DNA of 64,000 bases, taken from contig JAKCPI010009480.1 of NCBI GenBank assembly GCA_023213315.1, forward strand, positions 310,001 to 374,000, written 5' to 3'. The stretch's first letter is position 1. Every line of letters starts with the position of its first letter. Both the position numbers and the translations under genes were made by a program. This document shows positions 1 to 11,070 of the stretch, piece by piece. A model generated the notes under the pieces. It ran no database searches. It saw only the letters and a list, made by a program, of their open reading frames with translations, and had not been told where the DNA came from. Source of the DNA: Euborellia annulipes. Its lineage: Eukaryota; Arthropoda; Insecta; Dermaptera; Anisolabididae.

Positions 1-252
1 AAAATTCAAAAATCAATTATTTTTTAGATCTTTAAAATGTATATTCTCAATTTGCTCTCAAAATTGTTTGAAGACCACTTTATTCTTGTACTTCATAGGA
101 AAGATAGAAGAAATGGTTCCCCTGGAATATATATAAATATTTTCCCATGCTTATAAACTGTAGTATATCTTTAATTCTAATATATCGGCGGAAACTAAAT
201 ATATCTTGACACAAAAAAATCTGCTGTGCGACCAGTCACACCATATTTTTTT
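1..252 (-). repeat. Repeat A, partial at window edge
   Basis: Homologous to the hairpin-end half of the ~620-bp Repeat A: it runs from the AATTATTTTTTAGAT block to the terminal TGCGACCAGTCACACC. The first hairpin arm is mostly missing. The X-box-like site is degraded. Confidence 0.75.
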
Positions 253-479
253 AAATGCGTTATAACATGAATAATTAATTTACTAATGGAATTATTCTTA
301 CATTCAGAATTTGAGACACTTTCCCTTGATATTTTAGGAACCAGCGGCACTTTATTCTAGAATTTCAATGAATTTATAAATGGCTGAAAGAATTTTTGAC
401 TTCTCTTTCAAAGGTTACCTTGAATGCCTTTGTTCTATTTTGAAAAATGAATTTAATACCTGATATAAAAAAAAAATCC

Positions 480-924
480 CTGAGGGACGAACGGAATTCC
501 GAGGTGGGAGTGAAGAATGATAGGAAGAAAGGAATGGGTGTTGGGCCAAGGTCACAATCCACCCTTCACCCTTTTGGACGAGCCATTTTGAAGGACGTGA
601 TTGGCCAAACAACGCCACGCCCTGGAGGCGTGGCCAACGACGTGGTGGGGCAAGTCCGGTATCCTAGGGGGAGCAACTATAGTTCATTCACGCGCAGCCA
701 CCGGCCGTCAACTCTTAACTTGCTCTTTATTGTTATTACGCGACCTTTGTGCTTTGATTGACATTTTTTGCAAATCCGTATCCCCCACCCGCCTTTGACT
801 AGACCCCCACTCGCAAAACAATTTTTCTGCAAAGCTCAGCAAATATTTTTCAAGTTCATCGACAACGGCGGCGACGTTTCCTATTATTATTATCATCAAG
901 GATCATCATTTATTCTGGACTAAG
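480..924 (+). promoter_or_regulatory. candidate promoter and 5' exon with donor
   Basis: GC-rich island in AT-rich DNA. It contains an inverted CCAAT box (ATTGG, about 600), two ACGTG cores (595-599 and 638-642), and a hairpin GCCACGCC/GGCGTGGC between them. A donor-like CTAAG/GTCAGT lies at 924/925. ACGTG is the Sim:Tango core site (family knowledge). Whether this is a sim promoter is inference. Confidence 0.3.
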
Positions 925-1908
925 GTCAGTTATTTTTTTAGTTAGTTGTTAATCAAGAGGCTTGCTTAATAGACATACGTTCAGCTACTCTCTCGCCCGA
1001 ATGTACATGTACGTATCTAATTGAATATCTTTTTCAACTATACTGACATCTGAAAGAGTAGCTTTTCTCTTGATAAGATTTTTTTATTATAATTATCGCT
1101 CTTAATTTTTTTTTTAAATATCTCGATGATATAGAATGCGGAAGGAAATTATTTTAAAAATGATAATTAAAATTAAAAGATGTTGTAATTAGGAAAAGTT
1201 GTTATTAATAAAACAAAGTTTCAAAATCATTCGATTTTTTTTTTCGTAATCATAATCGTCAGCAAAAATTTTTATATCGTCTCTATTTATATGAGAATTT
1301 TTTACAATTAAAATGATACTTTTACTTTTAATGAAAATTTTCTCGTATAAATTAAAAGTGTTTTGTTGACTATTTCTCTCATATTTATATATTTAATTAA
1401 ATCATTTCTTTTTTTACTTTCTCTTACCTATAAATATAATAAAGTCAAAAATTTCATGTCGAAATTTTTATTAAATAAAAAGTTTTGATCAAAATCTCAT
1501 ATTTATAAAAATTATTAATTTTTTTTATATTAAAATACAATTTTCTTACTTTAAAAAAAAAAATATTTAAAAAATGGGTTTAATTAAAATTTATAAAAAT
1601 GGAGGATGAATAATATTAAAAAGCCAGCCACTAAATAGACACACACTGACTGACCTGACCGCTGTCAGAGTGGAACATATTTTTCGACCGATATTAGTTC
1701 TGAAAGCTCATTAAATGATAGTTAAAAAATTCAAACAACCTTTATTCATTTATTTACTTGTCAAATATAAAAGGTTGAAATAAAATTTTATAACCAAAAA
1801 AATTGGCATTGGATTAAATTAACTAATTAAATACCACTTAGAATTCTTCTTGTGTATATATAATTAATAAATCTATTATTAAAGCTAGAATAAAATTATT
1901 ATATTTAC

Positions 1909-2070
1909 TCTTAGGGCACTTAAACCATAAACATCTGATATCAAAGATCAAGGGTTCGCATCCCGTCTCAGGCGAGAAAATTTATTTCAATTGAATTGGA
2001 TACCAATCAATTAAAATAAATAAGGAAAAAATGTACATGGCCTCCGATGCGGAATTAAAAAAAAAAACAC
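1909..2070 (+). repeat. tRNA-derived SINE, family 1
   Basis: Box-B-like GGGTTCGCATCCC at 1952-1964, body with ATTGAATTGGATACCAATCA and GGCCTCCGATGC, and an A-tail. Other members are at 3992, 31530 and 56703. Confidence 0.75.
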
Positions 2071-2230
2071 AAATGGATTTTCTATTTCGTTATATTCGTA
2101 GTCAATCTCATATAGATTGTAGATTAAGGGATTTTATAAATATTTATTAAGCTTAGATGGTACGAAAGTCGTTCAATAAGACCTTAGAAAAAGATAGAAA
2201 AACAAATTATTTTAGATAGATTTTTTGTTT

Positions 2231-2356
2231 TTATTTTTCAACTTAATCTCCTCTTAGTTCTATGCACTTTTCCAAGCGTTTCTCCAACTTTTTTAAGTCA
2301 TCTAAAAAGTAAGATTTCGGAAGGTCCTCAAAATAGGCATTCCGAGACTTCGGAGC
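2231..2356 (-). pseudogene. mariner-family transposase C-terminal fragment
   Basis: The minus strand reads YFEDLPKSYFLDDLKKLEKR followed by LEKCIELRGD, then a stop, VEK, and a second stop. This matches the conserved end of mariner transposases, where a Tyr normally precedes VEK; here that codon is TAA. Upstream of 2356 the similarity ends, so the N-terminal domain and most of the catalytic domain are missing. It is dead as a transposase. Confidence 0.75.
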
Positions 2357-2569
2357 CTGTTCGCCTTAAAAGATCCACTGCTTTGTCTCTGGCGTTTAGT
2401 AGTGTACCCACATTTGGTCTACAGTTATGTATCGACGTAGAAACTGGTTGGGATCGCGACAAAAAAGATGACTTTGTGTTTGATTGAGCATATCGCGCCC
2501 CGGGACTCGAACCACTACTTCCCCCTTTCGCGTCGGACAGGCTTTGTTTATTCTCAGTCACCGACCCAA

Positions 2570-3230
2570 TGATATCGATACTTCGAAATTAAAAGGTCGT
2601 AAAGGACAAAATGCTACTTTTCAGGAGAGCCAAAAACGAAAAAGACAAACATTTTAGTCTTTGAAATACACTTGTCAGAATTTCTAATCCTGTTTGACAA
2701 ATTTGCGCAAAGTATTAGGTTAAAAAACACTATACTCTAATAAACTCCTATGATTTGTTTGAGGAAGAATGAATCCAAAAAATTATTGGATCTCTATCCT
2801 AAAAAAATCTTGTATTTTCAGTGACACTTTTTTGTTAAAACGTTTTTAAACGGAGCTCTTAGAAAATTGCAATAATTTTTCATGCCATTGAAATTTGTTT
2901 GATCTTTTTTTTTGAGTGCTGTCATTGAAAATTGTGAATTAAAAAAAAAAAAAAAAAATATCTAGAATGATTTTGTTCAAGTGAAGGGGTGACTGAGGCA
3001 CATTGCAAAATTCAAATGTGGAAATGACTATTCTTACCTTTCTTTTTATTTATAATCCTTTTATTTTTAATCCTTTTAATACACAAATGACGTGTGATTT
3101 ATTGGCCAGTTTTTTAATCTATCATTTAAAACACTTTGACTAAAAAGTTGCTCGATGAGGCACGTAATAGGAAGGGTTAGGCCCCAGCCCCAAAGGGCCT
3201 TAGACTGATCACAACCCTAAGTTAATCTCA
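2570..3230. other. AT-rich spacer
   Basis: A-runs and T-runs only. No gene or clear repeat is seen. Confidence 0.5.
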
Positions 3231-3297
3231 CCCTATCGGGGTGTGTTGCTGGTGAGTTAGGCTCGACTTGGACCTGACTCCATTTGCCCTGATCCCG

Positions 3298-3408
3298 ATG
3301 GACCCGTCTTCATCGCCGTCTTCGGAGGATCCCGAACCTCTCCTCAGGGAATTTCTCGACCAGGAGGAAGCTGACACCAACAACAACAACAACAACAACA
3401 TCAACACG
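3298..3408 (+). CDS. possible first coding exon, acidic/Asn-rich peptide
   Basis: The ATG at 3298 opens 37 codons beginning MDPSSSPSSEDPEPLLREF and ending in a seven-Asn run, with a donor-like GTATCA at 3409. The frame is open upstream to a stop at 3253. GC content and codon use look coding against the AT-rich background. The exon would end in phase 0, which matches the phase-0 acceptor of the sim bHLH exon at 42783, so it could add an acidic N-terminus to Sim. It may equally belong to another gene or be chance. No domain is recognised. Confidence 0.3.
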
Positions 3409-3991
3409 GTATCAAACACATACACATGCACATTTACATAATATCGTATGAAAAATGTCTATTATAAATCTTACTAATTAAATAAAATTATCTATATATA
3501 ATTAAGTTTATCATAAAGAATAATAATAATAAATAAAAATGGCCGAACTGGTTTGTAGTTATAAAGTAATTTACGGTAAATATTAATATTTATTTAATAT
3601 GTATTAACCAAGTTGGTTCTTATGAATACTTGGATGGCAACCAAGAGCTCACAGAGCTAAGGATGGCTTTTTTTCTGCCTTTTTGTCAGTCTTTTCTTTT
3701 TTCCCTTCCACTGAGTTCTTGTCTAATAAATTTTATTTTATAAGGACTAAGCCTCTTTAGCTAGGATAATTAGAATCCGATTTATGAAATTATATATATA
3801 AAAAATAAAAAATATCTAGCTGAAATCTGGACAAACAGACAATTATAAACCAAAAAATTTAAATTTAATATATTTGTTTCAGTGAAGAAATGCCAAGCAC
3901 GACGGAAACTCGGGTGGAAGCCTCAAAAAAAATCCAGACCGTGAAATGTCCTCCAGGTTGTCTAAACTAAATAAAAAATAACATTTTGAAT

Positions 3992-4168
3992 GCCCTCGGG
4001 CCTTGGTGGTTAGCGTGCTGGCCTTTTATACCAAGGGTCGTGGGTTCTCATTCCGTTTCATTTATTTCAATTTAAATGGCTACCAATAAATTGAATTAAA
4101 TAGAGACGGGGTCTAAATGGCCTCCAATTCCGAAAAAAGACCTTAAATAAATTTAAAAAAAAAAAAAA
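3992..4168 (+). repeat. tRNA-derived SINE, family 1, complete
   Basis: Box-A-like TGGTGGTTAGCGTGCTGG and box-B-like GGGTCGTGGGTTCTCATTCC, then the family body (GGCTACCAATAAATTGAA, GGCCTCCAATTCCG) and an A-tail. The best preserved head of this family here. Confidence 0.8.
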
Positions 4169-4780
4169 GTTTCTGAAAAAAAAATAAAAAGTTTTTTTAA
4201 TTCACTTATCTAATTCCATCAAAAATAATCAAGAAACAAAACTACTTCAAAATTTTCTTAAATATATAAGACCTGTCAACTGATTAAATAAATAAAATTA
4301 ATAATCAAAATTATATCCTAAAAATCCCTATGGTAGGTAACTGAGAGGGAAAATTTTAAAAAATTTTATGTTTTACCTTGTGGTATAAAAATTATTATTA
4401 TGATGATTTAAACGTGATGCCTCTGGCCATTAGACTGCGGCCTGGCTTGATCCTTAATAAGTTGAATACTAGATAAGAAGTCACTCTGAGGCATTTGAGT
4501 CTAAAAATTAATTAACGGAGGAGATAAGTACCAGTCGGTTAGAACATATCAAGGTTCTGTCAAAAATTTTTAAAAATTATTATTAAATACTTGAGAGATT
4601 TTAGAAAATTAAACCTTTCTAACACACTTCAATAGCTTTAGTTATCCCAATTTGTTTTCAAAATCAGAATTTTATTTCTTTATAAAAGTTTATTCATTAA
4701 AATTTCTTTCTTAAAACTTTCTTTTCTTTTTTTATGTTAATGTCTCTTGATTTAATATTTAAGCTTAATTGATTTCTTAA

Positions 4781-5166
4781 GGTGCGCGTCTCGGAAAACC
4801 GTTAAAACACGATTGACTCGAGGCGGCAAGAGATGGCGTTAGTGTTACCCCATTGGAATACACGGAACTTGTTCCATTTCATTCTAGACTTTCCAGCTAA
4901 TTAATTAAAGGCAAAAGATTAATTATTCTTTAACACAATGATTACTAATTTAATTATCTACAACTTATAGAGCTCCTTTTTTTAAAATATCTTTTATTTA
5001 ATGCGATTAATCTAAAAAAATTTTTTTTTTTTTCGAAAATCAAAAAAAGGGCTTTTATTATTTGTAGATATTTTAAATAGCTTTAATTAAAAAAAAATTT
5101 GAGGTCGATAGCTTCAAAATTGTGGCCGCTGGTAGGTCCCAAAATTAGCACCCCGAGACGCGCACC
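4781..5166. mobile_element. TTAA-flanked inverted-repeat element (piggyBac-like MITE)
   Basis: Perfect inverted ends GGTGCGCGTCTCGG and CCGAGACGCGCACC flanked on both sides by TTAA (4777-4780 and 5167-5170). TTAA target duplication is the piggyBac hallmark (family knowledge). 386 bp, no transposase. Confidence 0.7.
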
Positions 5167-5235
5167 TTAATTCATAAAATCAGCTACGTACTTCTCAGAT
5201 CTTATTATTACATTTTTTAAATCTTTATAGTTGCT

Positions 5236-5355
5236 TTTTTACTTTGTCTTACTTATATATGTAATACACATTATATACTGTATATAGAGAGAAAGTATTG
5301 TATTTATGTCAAAAATCGATGTCGAGATTTTGTTGGAAATACACGTTTTGCTGTT
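5236..5355 (-). repeat. Repeat A, truncated copy
   Basis: Only the A-tail end is kept: TTTTTACTTTGTCTTAC, the TATATA/GAGAGAAAGTATTG hairpin and the ATCGATGTCGAGATTTTG motif, then it breaks at 5355. Truncation away from the tail is typical of reverse-transcribed copies. Confidence 0.7.
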
Positions 5356-5404
5356 ACCTTAGTTGAAAATTAACTATGTTCCCCCTCTGAAAATGATTCG
5401 TCAT

Positions 5405-5605
5405 CATTGGACAAAATGTTTTGTCAATGAGCGTTTTTGCTAAATGACCCTAACATTTTGTCCAATGCCAACGCATACCGATGGAGCAAAACGCTCAATG
5501 GCAAAACATTTTGCTTATTCGGTGAGCGTTGGCATTGAGCAAATCGTTTTGCTCTTGGACAAAACAGAGCGTTTTGCTCAATTGGTGTGCGTTCAGCCTA
5601 ACGAT
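5405..5605. repeat. cluster of short palindromes (GGACAAAA/GAGCAAAACGCTC)
   Basis: Repeated short words GGACAAAATG, TTTTGTCCAATG, GAGCAAAACGCTCAATG and GCGTTTTGCTCAATTG occur in both orientations within 200 bp. Looks like a decayed MITE with subterminal repeats; no terminal duplication is identified. Confidence 0.5.
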
Positions 5606-6609
5606 TTTGATTAAAATTGTCCTTTTTTTTTAATTAAAAAAACATAAACCATATAAGACTTTTAACGATAGAAACTCGTTAAGATATTTTTAAAAAATTT
5701 TTCATTCATGCCAATTTAATAATTTTAATAAAGTAGGGCCCTTTTAAATCAAAATCGACGTAAGCTTAAACTTTATTTATTATATTAGATTAGTTCCGTC
5801 TAACAATCCCCGTAACTGATAAGGCAAAGCATCTGAATGACTTTTGGGTTGAAATGTTCGTCTCGGGAGATGCTGATAAGAATTTATGAGACATGGATTT
5901 TATAGCTCGGCATGAAATCCGACCTCTACTGAAAAATCAGACAGGAATGACATGACAGACAGACGTAGCTAGAAGCCCAGCAGCACAGACGGGTCCAGAG
6001 CTGGAAATAGGACTCTCTATTCTATGAAAGAAAAATATTTCGAAATTCTTATGCTTATTTAAATTTAAAAAATTTAAATAATTAAAAAATACATTTTTAA
6101 TATAATCGTAGATATTAAGATATTAATTAAATTTATTTTATTTTTGAAAATCATTTGTAAAGTAATTTTGAAAATAAAAGATTAAAAAGGGAGAGAAATT
6201 GAAAAGCAGATAAAGGAAAAGCCAAGAGGCAGTAAATCACTTTGATCCGGATTTACTAACGACGTTATGCGAAGGGCGCAGACAGCATCTCCCCTCTCCA
6301 TCTCAACACTTGCGGTCACTTTACTTACTTACTACGAGCACTTATTATTATAATGAAAAATATAAATTATTTATCGGGCTTATAGCAAGTCTTTTAAGTA
6401 ATTTCTCTATAAAACAATAAATTTAAAGGTTTTTTTTGGATAAAGGAATAAGGAAATATGAATCAAGGATTTCAAAATTCAGAAACTGACGGCGGCATGC
6501 TCAAGATAAATAATTTTGAAGGTTTTTTTTTAAACATCCCATTCTTTCTACAGTGCCTCTTGTCTTTTGCCATTACGGGACAAAGTTCTCTCTTCTCTTT
6601 TTGCTTTCC

Positions 6610-6641
<32 letters not shown>

Positions 6642-6690
6642 TTTTTTGTGTTCACTTTTAAGCATGAAGGAGTTGAACTATGAGACTGAA
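5606..6690. other. AT-rich spacer with T30 tract
   Basis: No gene. A mildly GC-richer patch is at 5800-6000 and a run of about 30 T at 6611-6641. Confidence 0.5.
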
Positions 6691-6694
6691 ATTG

Positions 6695-6885
6695 TTTATT
6701 AATAAAACCTCCCGTCGTTGGGACATTAAAAAAAATCTCCAATATCAGAGAGACAGAGTAGACATTGACAATGTTTGAAAATTTTCACGGCAAGTGGGAT
6801 TTGAACCTGAGTTGTATAGCAACTTGTAATTCGCAGCTTATCCGATTAGCCATGAGCCTTTTGTGTAGAGATATATTATAGACCA
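6695..6885 (-). repeat. tRNA-derived SINE, family 2
   Basis: The minus strand reads AAGGCTCATGGCTAATCGGA (box A) and AGGTTCAAATCCCAC (box B), followed by GAAAATTTTCAAACATTGTC. A second member is at 22795-22925. Confidence 0.65.
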
Positions 6886-6889
6886 TCCT

Positions 6890-8160
6890 CAGAGCCGTGA
6901 GGTAATTTAATAATATAAAATATAAAATTGGTGCGCCTGTCTTGTATTTCTTTTGATCCTATCATCAGATTTTTCTTTGTTTATTAAGATTCGTTTCAAA
7001 TAGACTTCTTAGCTCACAAGTGAAATGCTCTTTAAGATGAACCCGATTGCACCTGTTGCTAAAAATCAGAAAAACCCTCCCAGAGGGAAATCCCAACTAT
7101 TATGTTTATCGACCTTCCCCAGACAAAAAGTCTTCTTTTTTTCACTTTACCGTTGTTGGTTGCAATATGGGAATTTTGAAATCTCAGGTAAATAAACCCA
7201 TTCATTAAGGAACAAAAAAAAAAACATAGCTGTTCATTTATTGATATTTGCAATATTAATTTTAATGAAATTCAACTCTTAATTTGTCATATTTAATTAA
7301 TTTGAATAAAAGAATGAAAAAAAAAAACAACTTTACTCGTTTGCCCTTGCCTGTTCTAATAAACAATAACTCAAAATAATTACAAAAGAAAGAAGTTTTC
7401 TTTTAAAAATTTAAATTATTATTTAAATTTATTATATTATTTGAATAATGACGACTTTTCCTTCTGGTTGTTTATATTAATCTCCTTTTGTTTATTAAAT
7501 CGTTAATAATTTTGTGAGTTGACATTTTAATTATTATAAAAAACTGTCCTTGAAGAAAGTGAAAAAACACTTGTCAATATTTAAACTCAACTAATATGAA
7601 AACATTAAAGCTTAATTTATAAATATAGTCAGCCTATGTTTTCAAGAGAATAAGGAAAATAAATTAATTTTGATAAACGATCTAAAGTTTCAACACGTGG
7701 TTAAGTTAAAAAGAAATAAAACGTTTATTTATTAACTTATTTAAAAAATTTTCATTCGTTTGTTGACAAATGGATTAATAATTTTAATTAATAGATACTA
7801 GCGCCAGTGCTCGCTTACGCCATTCACAATATGTGACCTTGTATTGAAAATCTTAAACTTTTTATCAGTATTAGAAGAGAAAATAATTGATTAAACATCT
7901 TTCTGTTTCAAATATGACAATTTGACTGTCCAGAAGAAGACGTGTCCTCGAAACAACAAGAGAAAAAAAATAAGTTTTTTATTTTTATTTATACAGACTG
8001 GAGTCAGCCAAAGAAAAATATATACAATCAAATTTATTCCGTCGACGTTTCGAGCGCAATTAGCCTTCCATTTAAACACATGTCATTTATTTGATATTAA
8101 AATCATTATTTAAATCACGAATGAATACATAATACATTACTAATGTTATTAAAATATGTT
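6890..8160. other. AT-rich spacer
   Basis: No coding sequence or recognised repeat. Small open frames are AT-rich and unsupported. Confidence 0.5.
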
Positions 8161-8172
8161 CACTACGAACAC

Positions 8173-8411
8173 CATTGGGGTAGCCAGAAATTTTTGATGG
8201 GGGGGGATCAAGAAATTTTTTTCAAAAATTTAAGATTATTTTAGGGTATTTATAAATCATTTTGGCTTGTTTTTTTAGCTAGAGTAAATTATTATCTTTT
8301 ACTTTCTCTTATCCTATATGAAATATAATTACTATTAAATATCTAGTCATGACTTGGGTCCCATGGGGGAGGTTTGAACCCCCAAACCCCCCCCCCCGGG
8401 CTACGCCTATG
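8173..8411. mobile_element. hAT MITE (CATAGGCGTAGCC family)
   Basis: 239 bp between exact 8-bp duplications ACGAACAC (8165-8172 and 8412-8419). Ends CATTGGGGTAGCC and GGCTACGCCTATG are imperfect inverted repeats. It contains G- and C-runs and no coding sequence. Confidence 0.8.
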
Positions 8412-8549
8412 ACGAACACTATGAATATTTTCAACCGAGACTGATGCAAATACCTTGCTAGCCACATCAGACCTGGGAATGGTTTCTCAGGATGAAATTG
8501 GAAGAATATTTGTGGTGTGTCGCCCTCTGTTTGGAGATGACAGCCGAAT

Positions 8550-8745
8550 ATACACGTGTGCACGTGTGCTGTGTCTGCCAAATCGTTTAGTGAAGGGCAC
8601 TAAATGGGAGGCCCAGAGATTGGGGATGGGGTCCCAGAGGGGTCCTGGGGGGCCCATTTGTCCTTGTCGTCAGCACCTGTGTGGGCCCCAGAAAGTGCGG
8701 CGAATTGCTCTTTCCATCACACGCCGCATAAACATCAACACGTGA
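8550..8745 (+). promoter_or_regulatory. candidate regulatory island with three CACGTG sites
   Basis: CACGTG occurs at 8553-8558, 8561-8566 and 8739-8744 inside a GC-rich block in AT-rich sequence. The first two are 8 bp apart. CACGTG contains the ACGTG core bound by Sim:Tango-type dimers. An open frame of 96 codons crosses the block, but it has no recognised similarity. Confidence 0.3.
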
Positions 8746-9061
8746 GAAAAGCCGGAGAAAATCAGATAATAAAACACCAAAACATTGACTAAGGAAGGCA
8801 CCCTATTAGCATCTATATTGATATTAATTATAAAAATAAATAATAAACCTATCACTTTTTGACCCGAACTGAAATATTACATCATTTTTTAAAGCATCAA
8901 CGAGAGGTGGTGCGGCTTTTTTTCTTTTTTGGGACCGGTGACCATTTGACGGTATTTTAAATAAATAAATTTCGACTATAAATTAATTAATTAATATTAA
9001 AAAAAATGCTTAAAATTAAACTCAGACACACACAGACAGACCACGCGAAAACCACGTGTAA

Positions 9062-9162
9062 ATCCATCAAAATCTCGACATCGAATTTTTGATATGAATC
9101 CAATACTTTCTCTCTATATATGTTAAAATATATAGAAGTAAAAGAAAGTAAAAAATAAAAAA
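9062..9162 (+). repeat. Repeat A, truncated copy
   Basis: It holds ATCCATCAAAATCTCGACAT through to AGAAAGTAAAAAATAAAAA, the A-rich 3' end in sense orientation. Confidence 0.75.
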
Positions 9163-9569
9163 GTCAAGTGATTCAAAATTACCATAAGGTCTGTGTATTT
9201 TAAATGATGATTGCTCTAAATAAACTATGGTTATTTTTCAAAATTTTAATCTCATATTTGGATATTTTATACACAATAGAGAATCCTAAATAAATACAAA
9301 ATTTCATAAGAATTGAAAAAAATTTTTAAATTGTATAAAAAAGGTCCAAAAGGGACACCGACCCCCTTTTGAATCGAAATTAACATACAAATCTCCATAG
9401 GGATTTAACATAGGCTCTATGGAAGGAAGAGCCGGAAAATGAATTTGAAGAATCTGAAATAGGCCTACTACCCAAGTAAAGTGCACTTCAAACAATTTTC
9501 AAGAAAAATTTTACTGATATATTTTTTAAATGGCATATAAAAAATAGTTGATTTATATTAATTTTAATC

Positions 9570-9920
9570 AAAATCGTTGGAGCGAACTGTGAGAAAATCG
9601 AAAAAAAAAAAAAAAAAAAACTAAAAAAGTACAACAGTAAAGTACTAGTACTTTTTGGCCAATTTTGTTCAAAAAATATAAAATTTCAATCCGGTAGCTC
9701 ACTTCCTTCATGCTTAAGATCGTTACAAACAGACAGACACACACACACAGACGACAGACAGACCAATTTGCGGGAGCCAGGGGATCTCAAAACATGTATC
9801 TCTGGACATGTAATCTGTAAATCTGGACATCGAATTTTTGGTATGATCGCATTTCTTTCTATATAGGCCTACCCTATTATTTCATATATAGGGTAAGAGA
9901 AAGTAAAATATATAATTATG
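9570..9920 (+). repeat. Repeat A, 5'-truncated copy
   Basis: From the CAAAATCGTTGGAGCGAA block, through AAGTACTAGTACTTTTTGGCC and a (CA)n run, to GGTAAGAGAAAGTAAAA. Internal small rearrangements near 9780-9830. Confidence 0.75.
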
Positions 9921-9972
9921 CCTTTATGACAGAGTATCCACATGAAGATCATCCACACCTTAGGACCGAACC

Positions 9973-10257
9973 CAAGTAAAAATGATTAATTAAAAATGAT
10001 CGAGAGATACATACGCCTTCAGCAGGTCTGCATAGTGAACCTTGAGAGACACACAGGGATACACACGCCCGCACCAGGGACACACACAGTAGATCGAAAG
10101 TGACCAGAAGAAAAATGTGTGTCCCTGGTGCGGGCGTATGTATCCCTGGGTGTCCCCTAGTGCGGGTGTGTGTATCCCTGTGTGTCTCTCAAGGCTCACT
10201 AGGCAGACCTGCTGCGTGCTTGTGGCTCCCTCGATCATTTTTAATCATTTTTACTAG
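9973..10257. repeat. 285-bp foldback with CACAGGGATACACACG arms
   Basis: Outer inverted ends AGTAAAAATGATTA...GATCGAG and its complement; inner arms carry GAGAGACACACAGGGATAC and CGCCCGCACCAGGGACAC and their inverses. The right arm holds a partial second copy of the module. The minus-strand open frame here is an artefact of the repeats. Confidence 0.7.
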
Positions 10258-10896
10258 GGAAAGGTTAGTTCGGAATTGAAATTTTTAAAGAAACCTTGGC
10301 TGCAACCATATTGTGTTTTTTTTTTTTATTAATATTTTTACTCATCCATACAAGTTTTTCATTGTATTTATATTTCATATTTATTTACTTTTTATAGAGA
10401 TTAACCAACAGTTAGATTTTATATTCAGACTTGGCGTAACATTTTGAACCACTAAAAAAGATAAGTTTATTAAAAAATATTCATTCAAATTCCTCTATGC
10501 GAACATAAGTTTTAAAAAAATCTCCGTTCATTCAAGAAACCTATAAAATTAACTTTACGAGTCTGACTCATTCTCACGCACACAAAATAAAGTTAGGGTC
10601 TTTAGTCTCTAAAGCAGCGTTTTCCAAACTGTGAGGCGCGGACTAGTCTAAGGGGAGGCGCAAATATTGGCCACCAAGATCAATTTTCCAAATGATTGCT
10701 AGTTTTATAAATAAAATAATAAAATTTAGAAGATTCTGGGAGGGAGGTTTTCCTTAATAAAAAAACTCTATGAGCTGCAGTGGCACCATCAGTAGAGACG
10801 ATGCCACCTCGGCTCATCAAGGTTTTAATTAAAATAATAAATATGAATAAATAAAAAAAATATTTTTATATAAATTTATATTTTTTAACCATTTTA

Positions 10897-11070
10897 AGAT
10901 ACCATTTGGATACCAAATGTCTTAAATAAGACTGTCTGGACCCCAAATAGATATATTAAACATGCGAGTATCGTTTAAAGTCTTAAATCTCCTAAGTTTC
11001 AGAAAAGACTGTTGTATGTTTGTGTGAATGTGAGTGTGAATGAGAAAAAAGTGTTAAATGTTTAAAAAAA
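10897..11070 (+). repeat. SINE family 3 body inside compound hAT copy 1
   Basis: CCATTTGGATACCAAATG to GAGAAAAAAGTGTTAAATG plus an A-run; the tRNA head is missing. It is absent at the matching place of compound copy 2, so it was inserted later or lost there. A further fragment is at 11310-11395. Confidence 0.7.

Noticed and set aside
1952..1964. tRNA gene suggested by a box-B-like sequence
   Set aside because: No cloverleaf can be drawn; the head is fused to a repeated body with an A-tail found elsewhere, so it is a SINE. The same holds for the other tRNA-like heads.
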